The notes under the pieces: model-generated
Told to the model about the DNA's origin: nothing
Database searches by the model: none
What the model saw: the letters and a program-made list of their open reading frames with translations, nothing else
Position numbers and translations under genes: made by a program
Origin: Saururus chinensis
Lineage: Eukaryota > Streptophyta > Magnoliopsida > Piperales > Saururaceae
Length of the DNA stretch: 64,000 bases
Assembly: GCA_035235625.1 (NCBI GenBank)
Contig: CP141149.1
Coordinates: forward strand, 33,597,753 to 33,661,752
Direction: 5' to 3'
Part shown: positions 21,800 through 35,639 of the stretch, piece by piece
How the letters are laid out: each line of letters begins with the position of its first letter
How positions within the stretch are numbered: position 1 is the stretch's first letter

Positions 21800-24700
21800 A
21801 TATCAAAAAAAATTCGGCCACTAGAAATTTTGATTTACTACAGATAGGATACTTCAAAAACACTTATAACAAGTAGTTCTAAAACATTTATAACTTGTCC
21901 AATAAAATATGAAAGTAGAAATCTTTTAATAGGTTTGATTTGTAATGGCTTTAAGTTCCTGCCTCTCAAAGAGAAATGACTTTATGAGACCTTAATAAAA
22001 AAAACTTACAAACTATTAGTGAAGGTCATGAATTATAATATACGATAATTTGAATGCATATTATTCGCCATCAAGTCAAACAATACACATACCAAACTTA
22101 CTTCCAGTTGCTATGACCAGGTCAACTTCAGCTCAAGAGTTCTAATCCGCTCTCCAAGGTTTAGATTGCATTTTCTTTTAACCTAATGTTCTTACAGGGA
22201 GCACATTACATGCACACAACTGAAAGCTTGTCCGTGATCAGTAGTTTCATATAGTTTAAACTTTAATAGGTATCTTATAATAAAACTATGACTCTATTGA
22301 AGGATCTTCTTATATTGAGGAGTTTTTAACTAGAAATCTTAATTTCATTGAGGCGGTTGTAGCAGCAATGTCAATAGATAGTACTCGCCTTGCTGATGGA
22401 AATATTGGTTTTTCTAGGCCTATGCTTGTTCCCTTCTTTTTCACCTTTTTGGCAATGGTTTAATATAATGTGCATTGCATTATCATGGAAATAGTTTGTG
22501 TTTCCAAAAGTATAATATTGTTGATTCCTTTGTCTTATATTTGATTTTTGAAGTTGAATTTTCTTTCAATTGAAGGAGAGTGTGGATGGAAGCTAATTAA
22601 TTCAGTTATATGTTTCATTTTATTGTACTTGAATTCTGATTTAATGTTTGTGTTAAGGGAATCTATGTTTTATGTCTATATCTTATGTTTTGTACTGGTT
22701 TGCAACAGAACAAATCTGCAGAATAAATTTGCTTGAGTATAATTGATTTCAACTCAGTTCTTTGAAACACTTGTCTGAATTTTTCTACATTTCTACCTGC
22801 CAGCTAGGAGAGCTTCATCTTTTGTTTAATCCATATACACACTTCTGATAGGACAATTATGATGTGTTTGTGATCAAGAGTGTATGTTCACTGGGCATGG
22901 TTTGATTTGGTGAAACATCGATTTCACCACAGTTATGAGGGGCTTTTACTTTTATGCTTTAATTACTATGTTAGTCCTTCAATTAATTTTTATTTGATAG
23001 TTCCTTTTAATCAGTCTTTTTCCGCTTGTGCTGAGCAAGTAGTTTTCAATGTGGAATTTTCTTGACAAAATGAGTATAGAAATCTTAAACTGAATTTTCA
23101 TAACAAATGCTTTACCTGATTTTGCAGTTTGATACAAGTCTGTTCTACGACATTTGATTTTTATGCACAAGCTACTGCAGCACAAGAAATTTTTGGCCAC
23201 ACATTATAGTGTTATACAAGTGAATTTGCACTGGTTTGCAACGCTTCCTCTTTGAGAGTTCTTCTGCAGCTGTCTCCATATTCACTTCTTCATGGCCCAA
23301 ATTAGTGCCCTGAAGACTGTAACTACTCCGACCAGAGGGTGAAGCTTTATTTTTGCCTTCCTTGCATTAATAGATGTAGATCCTAATGCTCCAGCAAGCC
23401 AGCCCACCATGTCCCTCCTGCTTTTATTGCATAACAAATAAATTCCTCATGCATTTTGCGCCTCAGTTCACATGGGTTTTCAATACATGGCATTCCAGAT
23501 TGGCGGAGGAACTCCATTGTACAAGCCTAAAACTCGAATCAAGAAGAAAATATGATGGCTGGTCAAGCTGATTCAGAGACTGAGGAAGCAATAAGCTTTG
23601 CTTCTTGGTTGTCGTGATACTGGTCTTGCTGGTTAGTATGCTCCATCAAATGGGGACTTTTTAGCATATCATGATTCCCATCCAATTCAATGTCAGCAGA
23701 AGATTGCAGCCTTGCTGTCTCACCAAGAGACAAACAGAATTTTTCAAAGTAAATTTTTCAACGTCAGCAGGAATTTTTAGCCTTGCTGCCTTGCAGCTAT
23801 TGGATTGTAGGCGTTTACATTGTCTTTCAGCTAGGATGACTGCCAGATTGCTAGGAAAAAAAATGGTAGGGCATGAACAACAATTCAGTTATTTCAGGAA
23901 ATACAAACCAAGTCAGGTTAGGCTTTGGCTGTTGCGTATGCATGCCTTTTTTATTGGGCTTGTGCATCTGTTTTCCATGATGAATACATATTACACCATT
24001 GCGAGTTATATTCTCTGCTATGTATAGTAGTTTCATTATCTTGGAAGTATGCTAATCTCCAAAGGATGTTCCACGTAAGTGCTCTTTAAGTCTTGGCCTG
24101 CAAAGGACAAGGTTCCCATACTTGTACCAAAGAGGTCAGTTTTAATTTTTTAAGAACAAAATTTTCAATGCCAATGTACAGCTTTCTATTTCCCCAAAAA
24201 TATTGAACCACCTCCGGTGCAAATGACCACAATTGTGGTGACATCTTCTTATAAGCAGACAGTGCAGCAAATGACAATTCAATTTGCAAAATTTTCCGGA
24301 CTACAACTGTTAAAATTTGGGAGCTAAGACACAAATGACATGAAGAAAGTAGACCATAATGTGACATTGAAGCCAAAGCTTAAGTCCACAGGAAAATCAC
24401 ATAGCATTCACTTTCCCCTACCCTGAACAATTGAGTGATAGTACCTACCATACAATAGAGGCCCTTAGTGCCAAATAATTGACGTAATATGAAATCACAT
24501 GGTACTATAAAGTAAGCAACGAGTACCCATGTTCATTGCAGGTAGAACTGCCAACTGTACCATAAGAACAAACTGCTACAAAGAATCTGGATGCACCAAA
24601 CCTAAATGATAAGCTCCTCTCACTATGACATCCATCAGTAACATAAATACAAAAACTAATCATATATATAACACTCTCTCTCTCTTCTATGCTTTAGAAA

Positions 24701-25720
24701 CTCAATTTACTAAGAATTTGAAAAGAAAAGAAGAAGCATAAGTACATGATGACTAAAATTAGTTCAGTGAAGCAAATACTTCAACATCACTGAAACAATA
24801 ACAATGTACAATGTGACAATTGTTGTGGCAAAATGAAAGAGAGGGGGAAGAGAAAGATGGGCAATGAGAATGGACAAACATGACTCCCATAGTCGAATGT
24901 GCAAATAGATTATTCAGATCAATTTTTCAAAAAAACATTTCCACAATGAGTCCTTGACATCTGCTCACACCTGAACAATCCTCAATACTGGAAGTTGGTT
25001 CCTTTGTGCCACTTGGAAGTCATTTTTGATGTTTCTGCAGTGAACTCTGCACGAGGTGTGATATTTTCTTCTTGGGTGCTTTGATTTGAAGATACCCAAA
25101 TAATTGTATAAACATAAGACCACAAATGGCCGCTATCTGTACAATTCCTTTAGAATGAATTGCAGACCAATTTCTAAATGCCATACCAAGAAAATGACCA
25201 ATTGCAGGCCAATTTCTAAATGCCATACCAAGACTGTAGAGTCTAATATTGGGCAATTGGCTTTCTACTCCTACATTGTGGAATTATACCAAAAAAAGAA
25301 GAAAAAAACATAAACTCACCTTCAAGAGTATTTACAAAAATATGGAAACAAAATCATTTTCTTATGCTTAGCTCGTGTACAAGATGTGCACCATCGTATA
25401 AGCTGAAATAATCAGATAGGTAAGTGTAATTTTTTGAACTTAATGAAAAGTTCATCAGTTCTAAATCACTTATAAAAAAGCTCTTTAATGAAAGATCTAC
25501 ATGAACAAGCAACACAAAGACTTGCCATGGAAGATTGCAAGCTCTTACACTGAAACAAACATACAATCAAAAGCAGGGAGAGAACACAACTATTGGCACA
25601 TATAATGGCAACCTTAGTTACCAATGCACTTCTACAAGCACTTCTTCCTCTCATATAAGTGCAAATGGAGAGCACAAAGATGACCTGATAAAAACAACTT
25701 GATCACAAAAACAGCATGTT
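21800..25720. other. Intergenic DNA and probable CDKB1 3' flank
   Basis: AT-rich sequence with only short ORFs on both strands and no family resemblance. A ~43-bp direct duplication is centred on CAATTTCTAAATGCCATACC at about 25168 and 25212. A CT-rich microsatellite lies near 24670. The part nearest 25720 is likely the 3' untranslated region of the kinase gene, but no poly(A) site can be fixed. Confidence 0.4.
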
Positions 25721-28485
25721 TTAGAACTGCATCTTGTCGAGGCTGTCGAAGAACGGATGATCAAGAGCCTGCTTGGCCGAAATCCTACTTGCTGGATCAT
25801 ATTGAAGCATGTTCTGCAAAAATTTCACATGACATAAGTATCTTCATTAATATAATGGCAATACTTACTATTCTAATTGCAAAAAGATTTCATAAAGGAT
25901 GCAGTAAATGTTACAAATGAAGTGAGTAAGGCGGGTTGAGAGTATAGATACCGAAAGGAGGTCAACTCCTTCAGGGCTTAACGAGGGAACAACTCGCGCC
26001 AAGTTCTGAGGCTTCCACTTTGGGTATTCATGCCAATCTCTCAGTGAGCTGACTCCAGGCCACATCTCCTCAGTTGGAGTACCTAGCAACCTGTAATTCC
26101 AGGAATTAGCATCTCAATTGACATTTATCAGGAAAAAAGTGAAAGCAAACAAGAGAATAGTTGGTCCATCTCTTAAAAAATGCATATGCAGGTACCGAAT
26201 GTGTAAAAAATTTGTTACAGCTATGAAAATGCACATCTTTTAAAGTAAATAAAAATGATGTAAAAACTAGATTTCAGAACAGGTAGAGATGAAGTGAGCT
26301 CAATAAAACGCTAATCCCTAATTTGGCATTTACTTCGTAAAATAATACTTTCTCGACATGCATGACTACAGAATCAAGCCTTCAACAACAATCAAGTGGC
26401 AAGCATGATAATGTCTTTTATGTGTGTAATGGCCAAATTTGTCTTCAAAATTTTTCATGGGCTCCAACTTCAATGGCCAAAATTGAATTAATATCAAGAA
26501 AAATGGAATGAAATATTATCGCTTATAATGTTATAATAAATAACTATGTTTTGCCAAGCAGCCAAAGCTGAAGATGTGCTAAGCACATCTTGCCCTAGTG
26601 GAAAGTTTGAGGCTATCATTTCCCATGTTCCCATTTTGAGTCCCCGGAAGGATTGGCACCTGTTTCCCCTTAATTATTGTTATAATAGCTTTTGGGGGGG
26701 GGGGGTGGTGAAGGAAGAAGTGCACCTGAAGATATGAAGCAGTTGTTGCAACTCAGAGTCTCCAGGGAAAAGAGCCTGCCTTCTCACCATTTCAGCTGAA
26801 TACGGAAGATTTGAGTAATATATGAAAAGGTAATATGAGACAAGAAAAAGCATCCAAATAAGCAGTTATATGAGAAAAAAGAATTCTTTTCTCTTAAAAG
26901 AGGGCAAACAGAATTAATAGAATAGCGCAACAATAGTTGCACTAACACTAATTTAAATTACTAAAAAATCATTTTCACAATTGACACTTTTTCGTGTGTT
27001 TCATCTTCATTTATAAGTTTTTCACTAACATACATGACATATTGTTGCCATAGATATCTAATTGAAAATGTTGACACTGCATTTTAAAATACCTTTGCAG
27101 ATCTGCAAAAACAATGATCCTTTACCTCAATGTTACAAAAAAATGACCAGAAAATACAATACATATGTGTATAATGTGAAAACTACAATTAAAATGACAA
27201 AAGGAAGACAAAAAAATTGGAATTTTATACGCCCAAAAAAGGAATTGATATTTAATGCATATATTTAAAAACATACCAAAAATGCATCCCACGGACCACA
27301 TGTCCACTCCTGTAGAGTAATGAGTTGTTCCTAGCAGAACCTCGGGGGCTCTATACCAAAGTGTAACAATCTGGAACAGAGAATAAAAATACACAATTGA
27401 ATATGTTTACATTGAACTTTTTGAAACAGCTCCCTTGTCTCACAGTTCCTAAATCAGCAAACCTCGTGGGTGTAATTTTTAAGTGGAATGGTGAATGATC
27501 GTCCAAGCCCAAGGTCTGCAATCTTCAGTATACCCTTTTCCTTGTCAACCAAAAGATTCTGGGGTTTCAGATCTCTGTTGAACACCAATTATAAATTCAT
27601 ATATAAGCTATGTATGCAATAACGTCTTATTTAATGCTTTAATAGATATTAGAGAATTGTCAGACTTTTAAATAAGGTATTCAATAAATGATACCTATGG
27701 AGCACACCATGGCCATGACAATGAGCAACTCCCTTGCACAATTGGTACAAAAAGCTCTGGGAATGATAAAGAAATTGATATAATCAGAATAATGATTGAA
27801 CCAAGCATATAGCTGACGTAAAGGTGCGATCTCAATTTACTAAAGAAATTCATGACATGCAATACATGATGATTTGCTTAACAAAAAACTCATTTACCTC
27901 ACATGCAAAAGAATCAAATTTCAAGGCCCAAAATGCGAAGTAACAAATAACGAACAACAGGGCACAAAAACAGAAAGAGATAAATGGTAGTAACAAGTAC
28001 CTGAATGATCTCAGGGGGTAGCGGCCTCGGACTGGGGCCCTTGCGGTAAGTATCAATGTATTTCTTGAGATCGGTCTCGAGAAATTCAAACACCAGGTAT
28101 AGCAACGGCTTGCCGTTCTTCTCCACATGCTCCACGCACAGCAATCTGCCGCACCCCAATTCCAAAAAATAAAGGTGAAAAAAAAACATGTAATACTCCA
28201 AGCAACAAGATATCCGAACGCAAAACAAAAAAGACGGGATATTTCAAATACTCGGAAAACATATAGAAAAAGGGACGAACAAACGAACCGGACGATGTGG
28301 AGGGAATGGGAGAGTAACTGAAGGAGGGAGATCTCGCGGAGGGCAGTGGGGGGAATGCCTTCCTCGTCCATCTCGAGCCTCGTCTTCTTCAAAGCGACGA
28401 GCTGGCCCGTCCCCTTGTCCTTCGCCTTATATACCTTCCCGTACGTCCCCTCCCCTACCTTTTCGATCTTCTCATACTTCTCCAT
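25721..28485 (-). CDS. CDKB1: B1-type cyclin-dependent kinase (CDKB1)
   Basis: Eight exons: 28485-28289, 28145-28001, 27756-27695, 27574-27463, 27370-27277, 26795-26726, 26090-25952, 25813-25721. All junctions are GT-AG and in frame, giving 303 aa, the usual CDKB1 length. Features seen: glycine loop GEGTYGKV (11-18) with the inhibitory T14/Y15 pair, catalytic lysine K33, the PPTALRE helix (45-51) that defines B1-type CDKs instead of PSTAIRE, HRDLKPQN (134-141), DLG (155-157), activation-loop T170 in YTHE, and WYRAPE. CDKB kinases are plant-specific, pair with A- and B-type cyclins, and act from S to M phase, including in stomatal-lineage divisions. The ATG at 28485 is chosen because MEKYEK is the family start; the upstream in-frame ATG at 28554 would add unrelated residues. 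The gene looks intact. Confidence 0.95.
26694..26705. repeat. G12 homopolymer in a CDKB1 intron
   Basis: A run of twelve G on the plus strand lies 20 bp inside the intron after the exon ending at 26726. It reads as C12 in the transcript, close to the splice donor. Confidence 0.8.
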
Positions 28486-31400
28486 CGGTACCAGGAACAG
28501 CGAAATCCACTGACCGAGCGAAAACCTGAAAAAAGTTCCGAGCTTTCTTCCCACGCTGGACTCGCTGCGCTGCTGCTGGCTACAATACTCTCCTCTCTGG
28601 AGTGGGTGCGAGTCGCGCGATATGACTTTTAAATTTGAAACTTGGGAGAAGAGGGAAGAAGGGAGCGTGTGGGGATGGGGGCTTTTCCGAGTAGCCCGCT
28701 GGAGTACGGGAAATGTTTCGAAATAAATGGGTAATGAAAGAGCGAGCCCCCATCTTTATAGATATACAAATCTTCTTTATTAAATTTAAATTTAAAATGG
28801 TATAAGACTTATGGTGTATAAAAAATATAGTACTTAGGTCATACGCGCCTAGATGCATCTTAGATGTTTAAGACTTATTATTAAAAAAAAATTTGCTAAG
28901 AAGACAGACAGACTAGTGCATCCTTCGATGTTTACGAAGCTGTGTTTCATAGAGTTGTTTTTCTGAATTTATGGCTCACCCATCCGTTACATTTATAGCT
29001 TTGGGTTTATGTACCATGTTGATACGTACTAGAGGAGTGCCTGCCAAAAGAATGCTGAAGCTCATGAGCTTTTTGTAGGGATAGGGTCGAGGAGCAGATA
29101 GGTTTTCTATATAATTCACTTGTCTTATCTGAACAGTAGAAGAAGCTGAGAGAGGGCACTAGTTTGTGTATTATGGCCAGATAATGGTCTAATTTGTGTA
29201 TTACTGCCAAATAATGGTTTAAACCTCCTGCTGATGTTTTCGGCTGATCTTAGCTTGGGGTATGACTGTTAGATGTAAATTTAGTTGTAAGATCATCACT
29301 TAGGGATAAAGCATAAGGTAAATGACATAATAACTAAAGATAAAAGGCGTACTTGTTCCTTTGCTATATATAAATACAAGAGGATCCAACAATATGAATA
29401 ATACCAAGTTTTCTTTACTTTTTTTGTCAAGAATAGATGGGGAACCTTAAGATTGACAAGTGAGTGAAGGAACTAGGCATATATATAGCTTCATGGTGAC
29501 CCTTCCCATTAAAGTGATACCAATAAATGGCCTCACACACACCCCTTAGTAACCGGCCAAATTAATTTTGAATTTTTATTTTAATAAATACAAAATATGA
29601 CTTTTTATTTTCAAATAACTTTTCATTTTATTCATGACTTTTGGGTTTCCAATAGAGTCCACATGTGGGAACATACCAACAATGACATGTTCATACATTT
29701 TTTCCTATTAGTGTACTTTTGCATTGTCTGTGCAGTTGCAAATCCATTACGTAATTTCCTTGTTTTATTAGTTCTTTTTTCCCTATTCTGTAAACAAAGC
29801 CGATGTTGATTTTTTTTTTTTTTGCATGGCAAGTGAGTGAGTAAAAGAAAAAGAGCCGACAGAAGAAACCAAGAATTATATCAATAGATTCTAAAATCCT
29901 CATCTCTGTTCATGATTCTGATCTTGCTAGTAGACAATTAACTCTACCATGGTTACACTTTGCTCACAAATTAATTTACAGAAAATGGTGAGTGATAAAA
30001 AAATTGAAGTATAACTGTAGGACAGTAGGAGAACACCTTTGGGCGTGATGGTTGGATTTGGTTGATGAGATTGACCTTTTAAAAGTTCTCTAGAGCCAAT
30101 TGTAGCAAAATTTCATGGCAAGTACGATGCATTTTGGCTTATTTTGTTATTAACTTTTTATGATGGAGATGATCTAATCACATAAAAAAATGCACAGACT
30201 CAATCAAATTCATGTTGGATACAATAAGAATAACTGCAAAAGCTGTGTGTTCGTTTTGCTCTTAGCATTGTCAGAGATATGGAGACCATTGATGCTTAAC
30301 TACAAATGCTTATTGTTGCCATGCACTGCATCGACATAATACTTTGAAGATGAACTTGAGATCTAAAGTTCTCAATTAAGAATAATGTGATCCCAATAGT
30401 TATCACTATCATGTTTTTGCAACCTCCTGTTGGGTCTAAGCAATCTCGTTTGTTGCTTTCTTGATTGGCCCTTAAGGACCATTTAATTCTTGCTTAGGGT
30501 GTGATTAGATGAACTTTCAATATTAATAATTATCTAAGTTGTGTTTTAAGTATTGAGGTTAATAGAGGTTTTATGGATTTTTGGCTTATGTAATGTTGCC
30601 TTATGTACGCCCATTCATTTTTCACTTTCATTTCAACTTCTCTCAAATGTCCACTTTCTTGCCAAACAAGTATTTCAATTTTTTTGAAAATTAGTATGGT
30701 TCTGCCAAACAGGTTAACTCTTGAAATACAACAATTTCAAAAATTGGGACAAAATTCCAAATGCACTAGATCTTGGGGGCAAAAATGCCTCGAAAACAAA
30801 AATGCTCCCAAACAGGCTATTAAACCATCGAGCTGCCTGCTTCCTCTTCTTTTGCTGGCGCTAGTACTAGACACCCTAGTTGCTTCTTCCAGCCGCTGGC
30901 CTCTGCGCCGCCACTAGTTCCACTGTTGTGGCTTGCCTTTCCACTGCACGCATGCTCTAGTGACCACTGAAATGGTGGTTTGGTCATTCGTGCTCTAAGA
31001 CTAAAAACTTTGTTTTACTGGAACATGTGCAGAGTGAGATGGGATCAGAGGTGATCAGTGAGGAGCACCTTCACTGATTACCTCCGGCCAAGTTCAATTT
31101 ACATCCTCTGGAATGACCCAGCTTAGTGGTGTTGAGGCTTTTGGCAAAATCCATTGTAAGGTATAAAGTTCAACACTTATATTACAAATCCTTAATTATA
31201 TTGATAGAAGTTAAGATTTTTTTTTATTTGCGGAGAGAAAGTGGAATTGTATGTATGGTTCCTTGTGGAGAGAGAGTACCAGTTTGTACTGTTTTGTTTG
31301 AGAGATGTGGTTATTGGATAATGAATGCCCTTTCATGTTCAGTAGTCGACTAGGTGTAGTCTACGGGAGAGAACCTTTGTGCCTTGGGCTGTTTCAATTT

Positions 31401-32460
31401 GCTTTCATTGAAGCCATTCAATGCAATACCCTCTGTGGTTTACCTGTCCTGGTGACTAAGGCCCTGGAGGTATGTTCATCTTGGTGGCCATACTCCCTCT
31501 GGCAACCTTCCCAAAACCGTTTGCTCCACTCTGCCAACATTCCTGAAAATATGAAATGCAAGATGGGTGTATCAATCTGAATATGGCGTCTTTCATTTTA
31601 TTATTTTATTTCCATACTGTTCATGTGTATAGGAATAGCGGGGAGGAAGCTTCCTCTTTTTCATGCAATCTTTTAAATCTTCATGCTTTGCGGAACTAAA
31701 CTAAGTTCTGTTGCTTTTTCAGTGTCGGAAGGTTTGACAGAAGAGTAAGTGTTATTAGTAAGTGAAAGTTTCATCCGAAAGTTGCAGGCACAATTTTTAC
31801 GTTGATTGCTTGGAAGGATCAGTACATATACCAATTATGGATGGTAAGCACACCATGTGAAGAAAATTATTTTGCGAAGTTCATCTGTTATACTTCTTGT
31901 TGAGAATTTTAAATATGTTAATGATTTGCTCCTTATATACTGTCAGAGTTCCTTTTTTTGTGTGTCCCAGTTGTTTGCCAAGTACAGATTACAAGGCACT
32001 TACAACTTTGAACTTGTCAACAACACTCTTTTTATGTCGATGGTCTAAATATGAAACAAAATTTAGGGTGTCAATTAGTATGGGCATTTTTTGGAATATA
32101 GTCTGAAAGTAATGGAAAACTGACTACATTAATTATGTTTTCTAATGTGTTTTTTGCCAAATATTTAAAATGGATTGGAGGGTATAGGTTTCAATTGTAG
32201 AATTAGATATACTACATGATAATCGGTGGGCCTTAGTAGAGCTTAAACCTTGAATAATAATAGGTGGGCTATGTCTGAAGAAATTCATATGTGCTTCTCA
32301 GATTACCTCCCTGTTGGTTTATAAACTAGATCTGGAACTCTCTACTTACATGGATAGTTGATGCCTGCTTTGTCAAAAATTATTTCAGAATAATGTTGTT
32401 ATCATGAATTTTTTTTACTATAATGATTAATAAACTTGCTTTGTTTTCTGTATTTTTAGT
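28486..32460. other. Intergenic region between CDKB1 and the twin-CX9C gene
   Basis: The two genes diverge, so this holds both promoters. The CDKB1 side (28486-28720) is mixed GC-rich and purine-rich. A 33-bp direct duplication (TTTGTGTATTA...GCCA.ATAATGGT) lies at about 29162-29218. A moderately GC-rich patch at 30830-31000 could hold the first, untranslated exon of the twin-CX9C gene. A small exon-like piece flanked by AG and GTAAGTG lies at about 31722-31743. No protein-coding gene is supported. Confidence 0.4.
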
Positions 32461-32476
32461 GGATTCGCAACCAAGC

Positions 32477-35400
32477 ATGGAGGAGACTATCCTCGTGGGT
32501 GATGACCTCATGATGGGTCCTCCGTCTCCTCTCATACCCCAGGAAATAGCTTCCCATGTACTAGAAGGAGTTGATTTATGTGATGGAATTTTAAGGAATC
32601 TTTTCTTGTGTAAGTTGTAAATCTTTTTATCCTTAAAGTTGTTATCGTGTCAACATCTAAATACTTGGCATCCATGTGTACTTGTTATTTTAGCATGTAC
32701 ATACCCCATTTTTGGAGTGAAATATACTCTACTCACAAATTGCCATCTTATATATCTATGCACTGTTTATGTTTTATCTTTTTGCAATTTGTTTTAACTG
32801 TAATTTGGTTTGAGAGACCTATAGGTGGAATCAAACACCAAAAAACACCTTGACACACTTCCTTCCCACGGGCAAAACCTGTTGGACATTTCTTACTGCA
32901 ATGACTTGGCACACATTCGAAAATGGAATGTGATCAATACAAAATTTAATGTGTACAAAGATAAAGAAAAAATTGTTATTCTGAATTAACACATTTATGG
33001 TGTATAGACTGATTGTAAGATTTTTTTTCCTTTTTAACCTCCAGTGAAGTGCATGTAGATTATTGTGCTCAGACCTTTAAGTTGTTTTTTTTTTCAGGTC
33101 TGCAAATCAATGATATTGAGCCATTTTGCCAGGATGAGATTGCTTTATATCAGCAATGTGCAGAAAGACGAGTACAATTCTTCTGCTTTCTTTCTTCTTC
33201 TTTTTTGTGTTTTTTTGTTTATGGTGTTGCTTTCATGATGATGCTGGCTCTTTGTATATGACTTCTGTTTGGGATTGATACTATCTCAAGAGACTTGCGT
33301 ACTTTAACTTGTAAGTGAATTCTTAGTTGCTGTATGTTTTGATATTATGCATTCAAACTGCAGGATAAGATACTACGGGAAAAGCTTGTGGAGAGTGAAC
33401 GTAAGTTGGGCATGTCCATGCCCTTGGATAAAGCAAAGGAAAGAGCTAACAAACTTCAATCTGAGTTGACTCTTTTAGACAGGTGAAATTCTTTTGTTAT
33501 GGTTTTACCATCTGTTTTCAATGTTTTAGCCCTTATTATTATTATTATTATTTCATTTTTAGAGTTGATTATGACCAAAATTATTTTAAACTGTTTTTTC
33601 ATATTTTGATCAATTTTTTCATGAAAATTGTTTTTGATTTTGCAGGCACATGATACTTGCAAGTGGGCTTGACGGCATGGAAGGGTTTCGTCAAAGATGG
33701 AGTTTACATGGGCAACTAGAAGACACGAGGTATCTAGCATGCAAAATTTTCATCCTTATTGGTTGTTATTTTGAAATTATATAATGTACTTTTTTTGGAG
33801 TTTTTAATCTAGCTTCCCAAGTGTCTTATAGGGCTTGGACTCTTTATGAACAAAATACATCTCCTCTGTCTAGTGTGCCTAGATACAAGGTTAGAATGGA
33901 TAGAAAGTAGGGAAATTAAATACTACAATTAGAGAATTTTAAAGGTGCATTTCTGTAATTTTAGAAAAGTCAGGCATTTTGTAATTTTGCACCTGTAGCA
34001 GCCAGCTTCAGATGGGTCGTGCTCCAGTAGGAAACTTAGTTCTTAAGTCATCTTTTATGTTTCATTGTCAATTTGAAGTGGTAATTAGATGCTGATCTTA
34101 TTTTAGGTATGGTGTGGGTTCATAATAATCAGTTTTCTTAGGAAAATCCTAGTTTAGTTGGAAGATTTCTAATCATGAGAATGGGCGCTGTTGTTTTGGG
34201 GAAACTTTAGAATATGACAGTAGAGTCCTCAGTTCAGTATAAGTTACTTTTGTTATAGGTTATTATGCTTGTAAAACAGGGTATCATTTTTTTGTAATAT
34301 CAGTTCTGATGAATAAAATATTACCTTTCTCTTATTTTCTTATTACTGTTATTCCATTCTTCTTCTTTTTTTTATATATTCAAGTTCGTGCTGTACAGCC
34401 ATTTTATGGTCATTTTGGTGGTTCAAAGCAGTGCTGGTCGTTAAAATCCAGTATTGTTGCTTCTTCTCCAACAACAAATATGATGGCAAGGGGGTCTTAT
34501 TAATTGACCGTTTCCAGGGAATTGGTTAATGTTATTGGTACCCATTGACGGCAGGAAATTTTAATTCCTACTCTACAAATCTAACAGTGATCTCAATTTA
34601 TCAGATGCCAAAAATATTTTATTCTGCACTTGAATCCTTTAGTAGTGTTTTTTATTTGTAAAACTGAGTCTTCTTTTTTTTTTTTTAATTTCCACATTTC
34701 ATCATGGCTAACTGGGGAGTCTTCAGTGTTCATTTTGTACTCTCTTTATCCATAGCAGTCCTTAGATATCTAAATTGAGAAAAATGAGGTTTTATGTGAC
34801 TTTTATATGCAATATAACCTGTTTCAACAGAACAAATGTAGATCTGCTGATTTCTTTGACTCCACCAACTGGGTCGATTTGGTTGTAATTCTAATGCAAC
34901 CTGGTTCAGCCGAGCAAATGTAGCCCTTCTGATTGTATTGACTCCACAAACTGGGTCAATGTGCTTATATGAGAGAATGCCAAAGTAACTTGGGATGCTA
35001 TCAAGGTTAAGGAGTTTGTATCAACTTCTGCCGGACTTGGGTAGGTTTGGCCCAAATCCAAGCTAGTTTAACTTGAGATTCTCCCTAAATTATCCGATTA
35101 ATAAAGTAATATTTTTAATCTTGGAACTAGGATGTCAGGTCATTATTGTTAAGTTCCCCGTGTTTATTTTCCCTGTTCTTTACGTGATGATTTGATAGTT
35201 GTATTGTCGTTGTTGGTTAATATAGTGGACCATAGCACTTAGGTCTAGTATTTCATCTACTGCTAACTGAACTTCAATGCTACTGCCAGCATTTTGACAT
35301 ATATTTTGTCTCCAAGTTCAACATTCTTTTTACTGCATCTAGTACATATTCCGGAAAGGTTTATACCTAGATCATTCATGATGATATTAGTTAAGTCATT

Positions 35401-35639
35401 AACTTTAAGGCAAATGTTCATAATGGAAAAGGCTTTCAGGTGGCATATTAATTAGCTGCTGGCTGCATCTCAAATATTCTTCTGCATTACGAATGGTTCA
35501 CTGACTCACTTTAATTAACTTTAATATAAATATCGTATCCAGGAAGAGACTAGAATCATTAAATCAAGGGATTGCAATCAGGAAAAAGGAAGAAAGAATT
35601 GGAGGAAACGATAGCAAAAAGAAATGGTTTCTGTGGTAG
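32477..35639 (+). CDS. Twin CX9C (CHCH-like) protein, probably mitochondrial
   Basis: Five coding exons: 32477-32609, 33098-33171, 33364-33482, 33646-33729, 35543-35639, all GT-AG and in frame, giving 168 aa. Residues 35-65 hold a regular twin CX9C motif: C35-x9-C45, nine residues, C55-x9-C65 (CDGILRNLFLC and CQDEIALYQQC). The family knowledge is that such pairs form a disulphide-locked helical hairpin and are usually imported into the mitochondrial intermembrane space by MIA40. The rest (about 70-145) is highly charged and helical, likely coiled coil, and the protein ends KKKWFLW. There is no N-terminal presequence, as expected for MIA40 clients. The first intron splits the C45 codon. The coding start is preceded by TTTTTAG, so a 5' untranslated exon probably lies upstream. 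I recall similar uncharacterised plant proteins but cannot name a function; a role in respiratory-chain assembly is only a guess. Confidence 0.85.
34818..34966. repeat. Tandem duplication in intron 4 of the twin-CX9C gene
   Basis: Two ~75-bp units are centred on CAGAACAAATGTAG... and CCGAGCAAATGTAG..., each followed by TTGACTCCACAAACTGGGTC-like text. They lie inside the 1.8-kb last intron, which is otherwise featureless. Confidence 0.55.

Noticed and set aside
28613-28620. TCGCGCGA palindrome upstream of CDKB1 as an E2F site
   Set aside because: It resembles E2F sites only loosely and is alone. The evidence is too weak for a regulatory call.
31380-31600. Possible glycosyltransferase fragment (CGLPVLVTKALEV)
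   Set aside because: The resemblance covers only a few residues and the continuation does not fit any glycosyltransferase.
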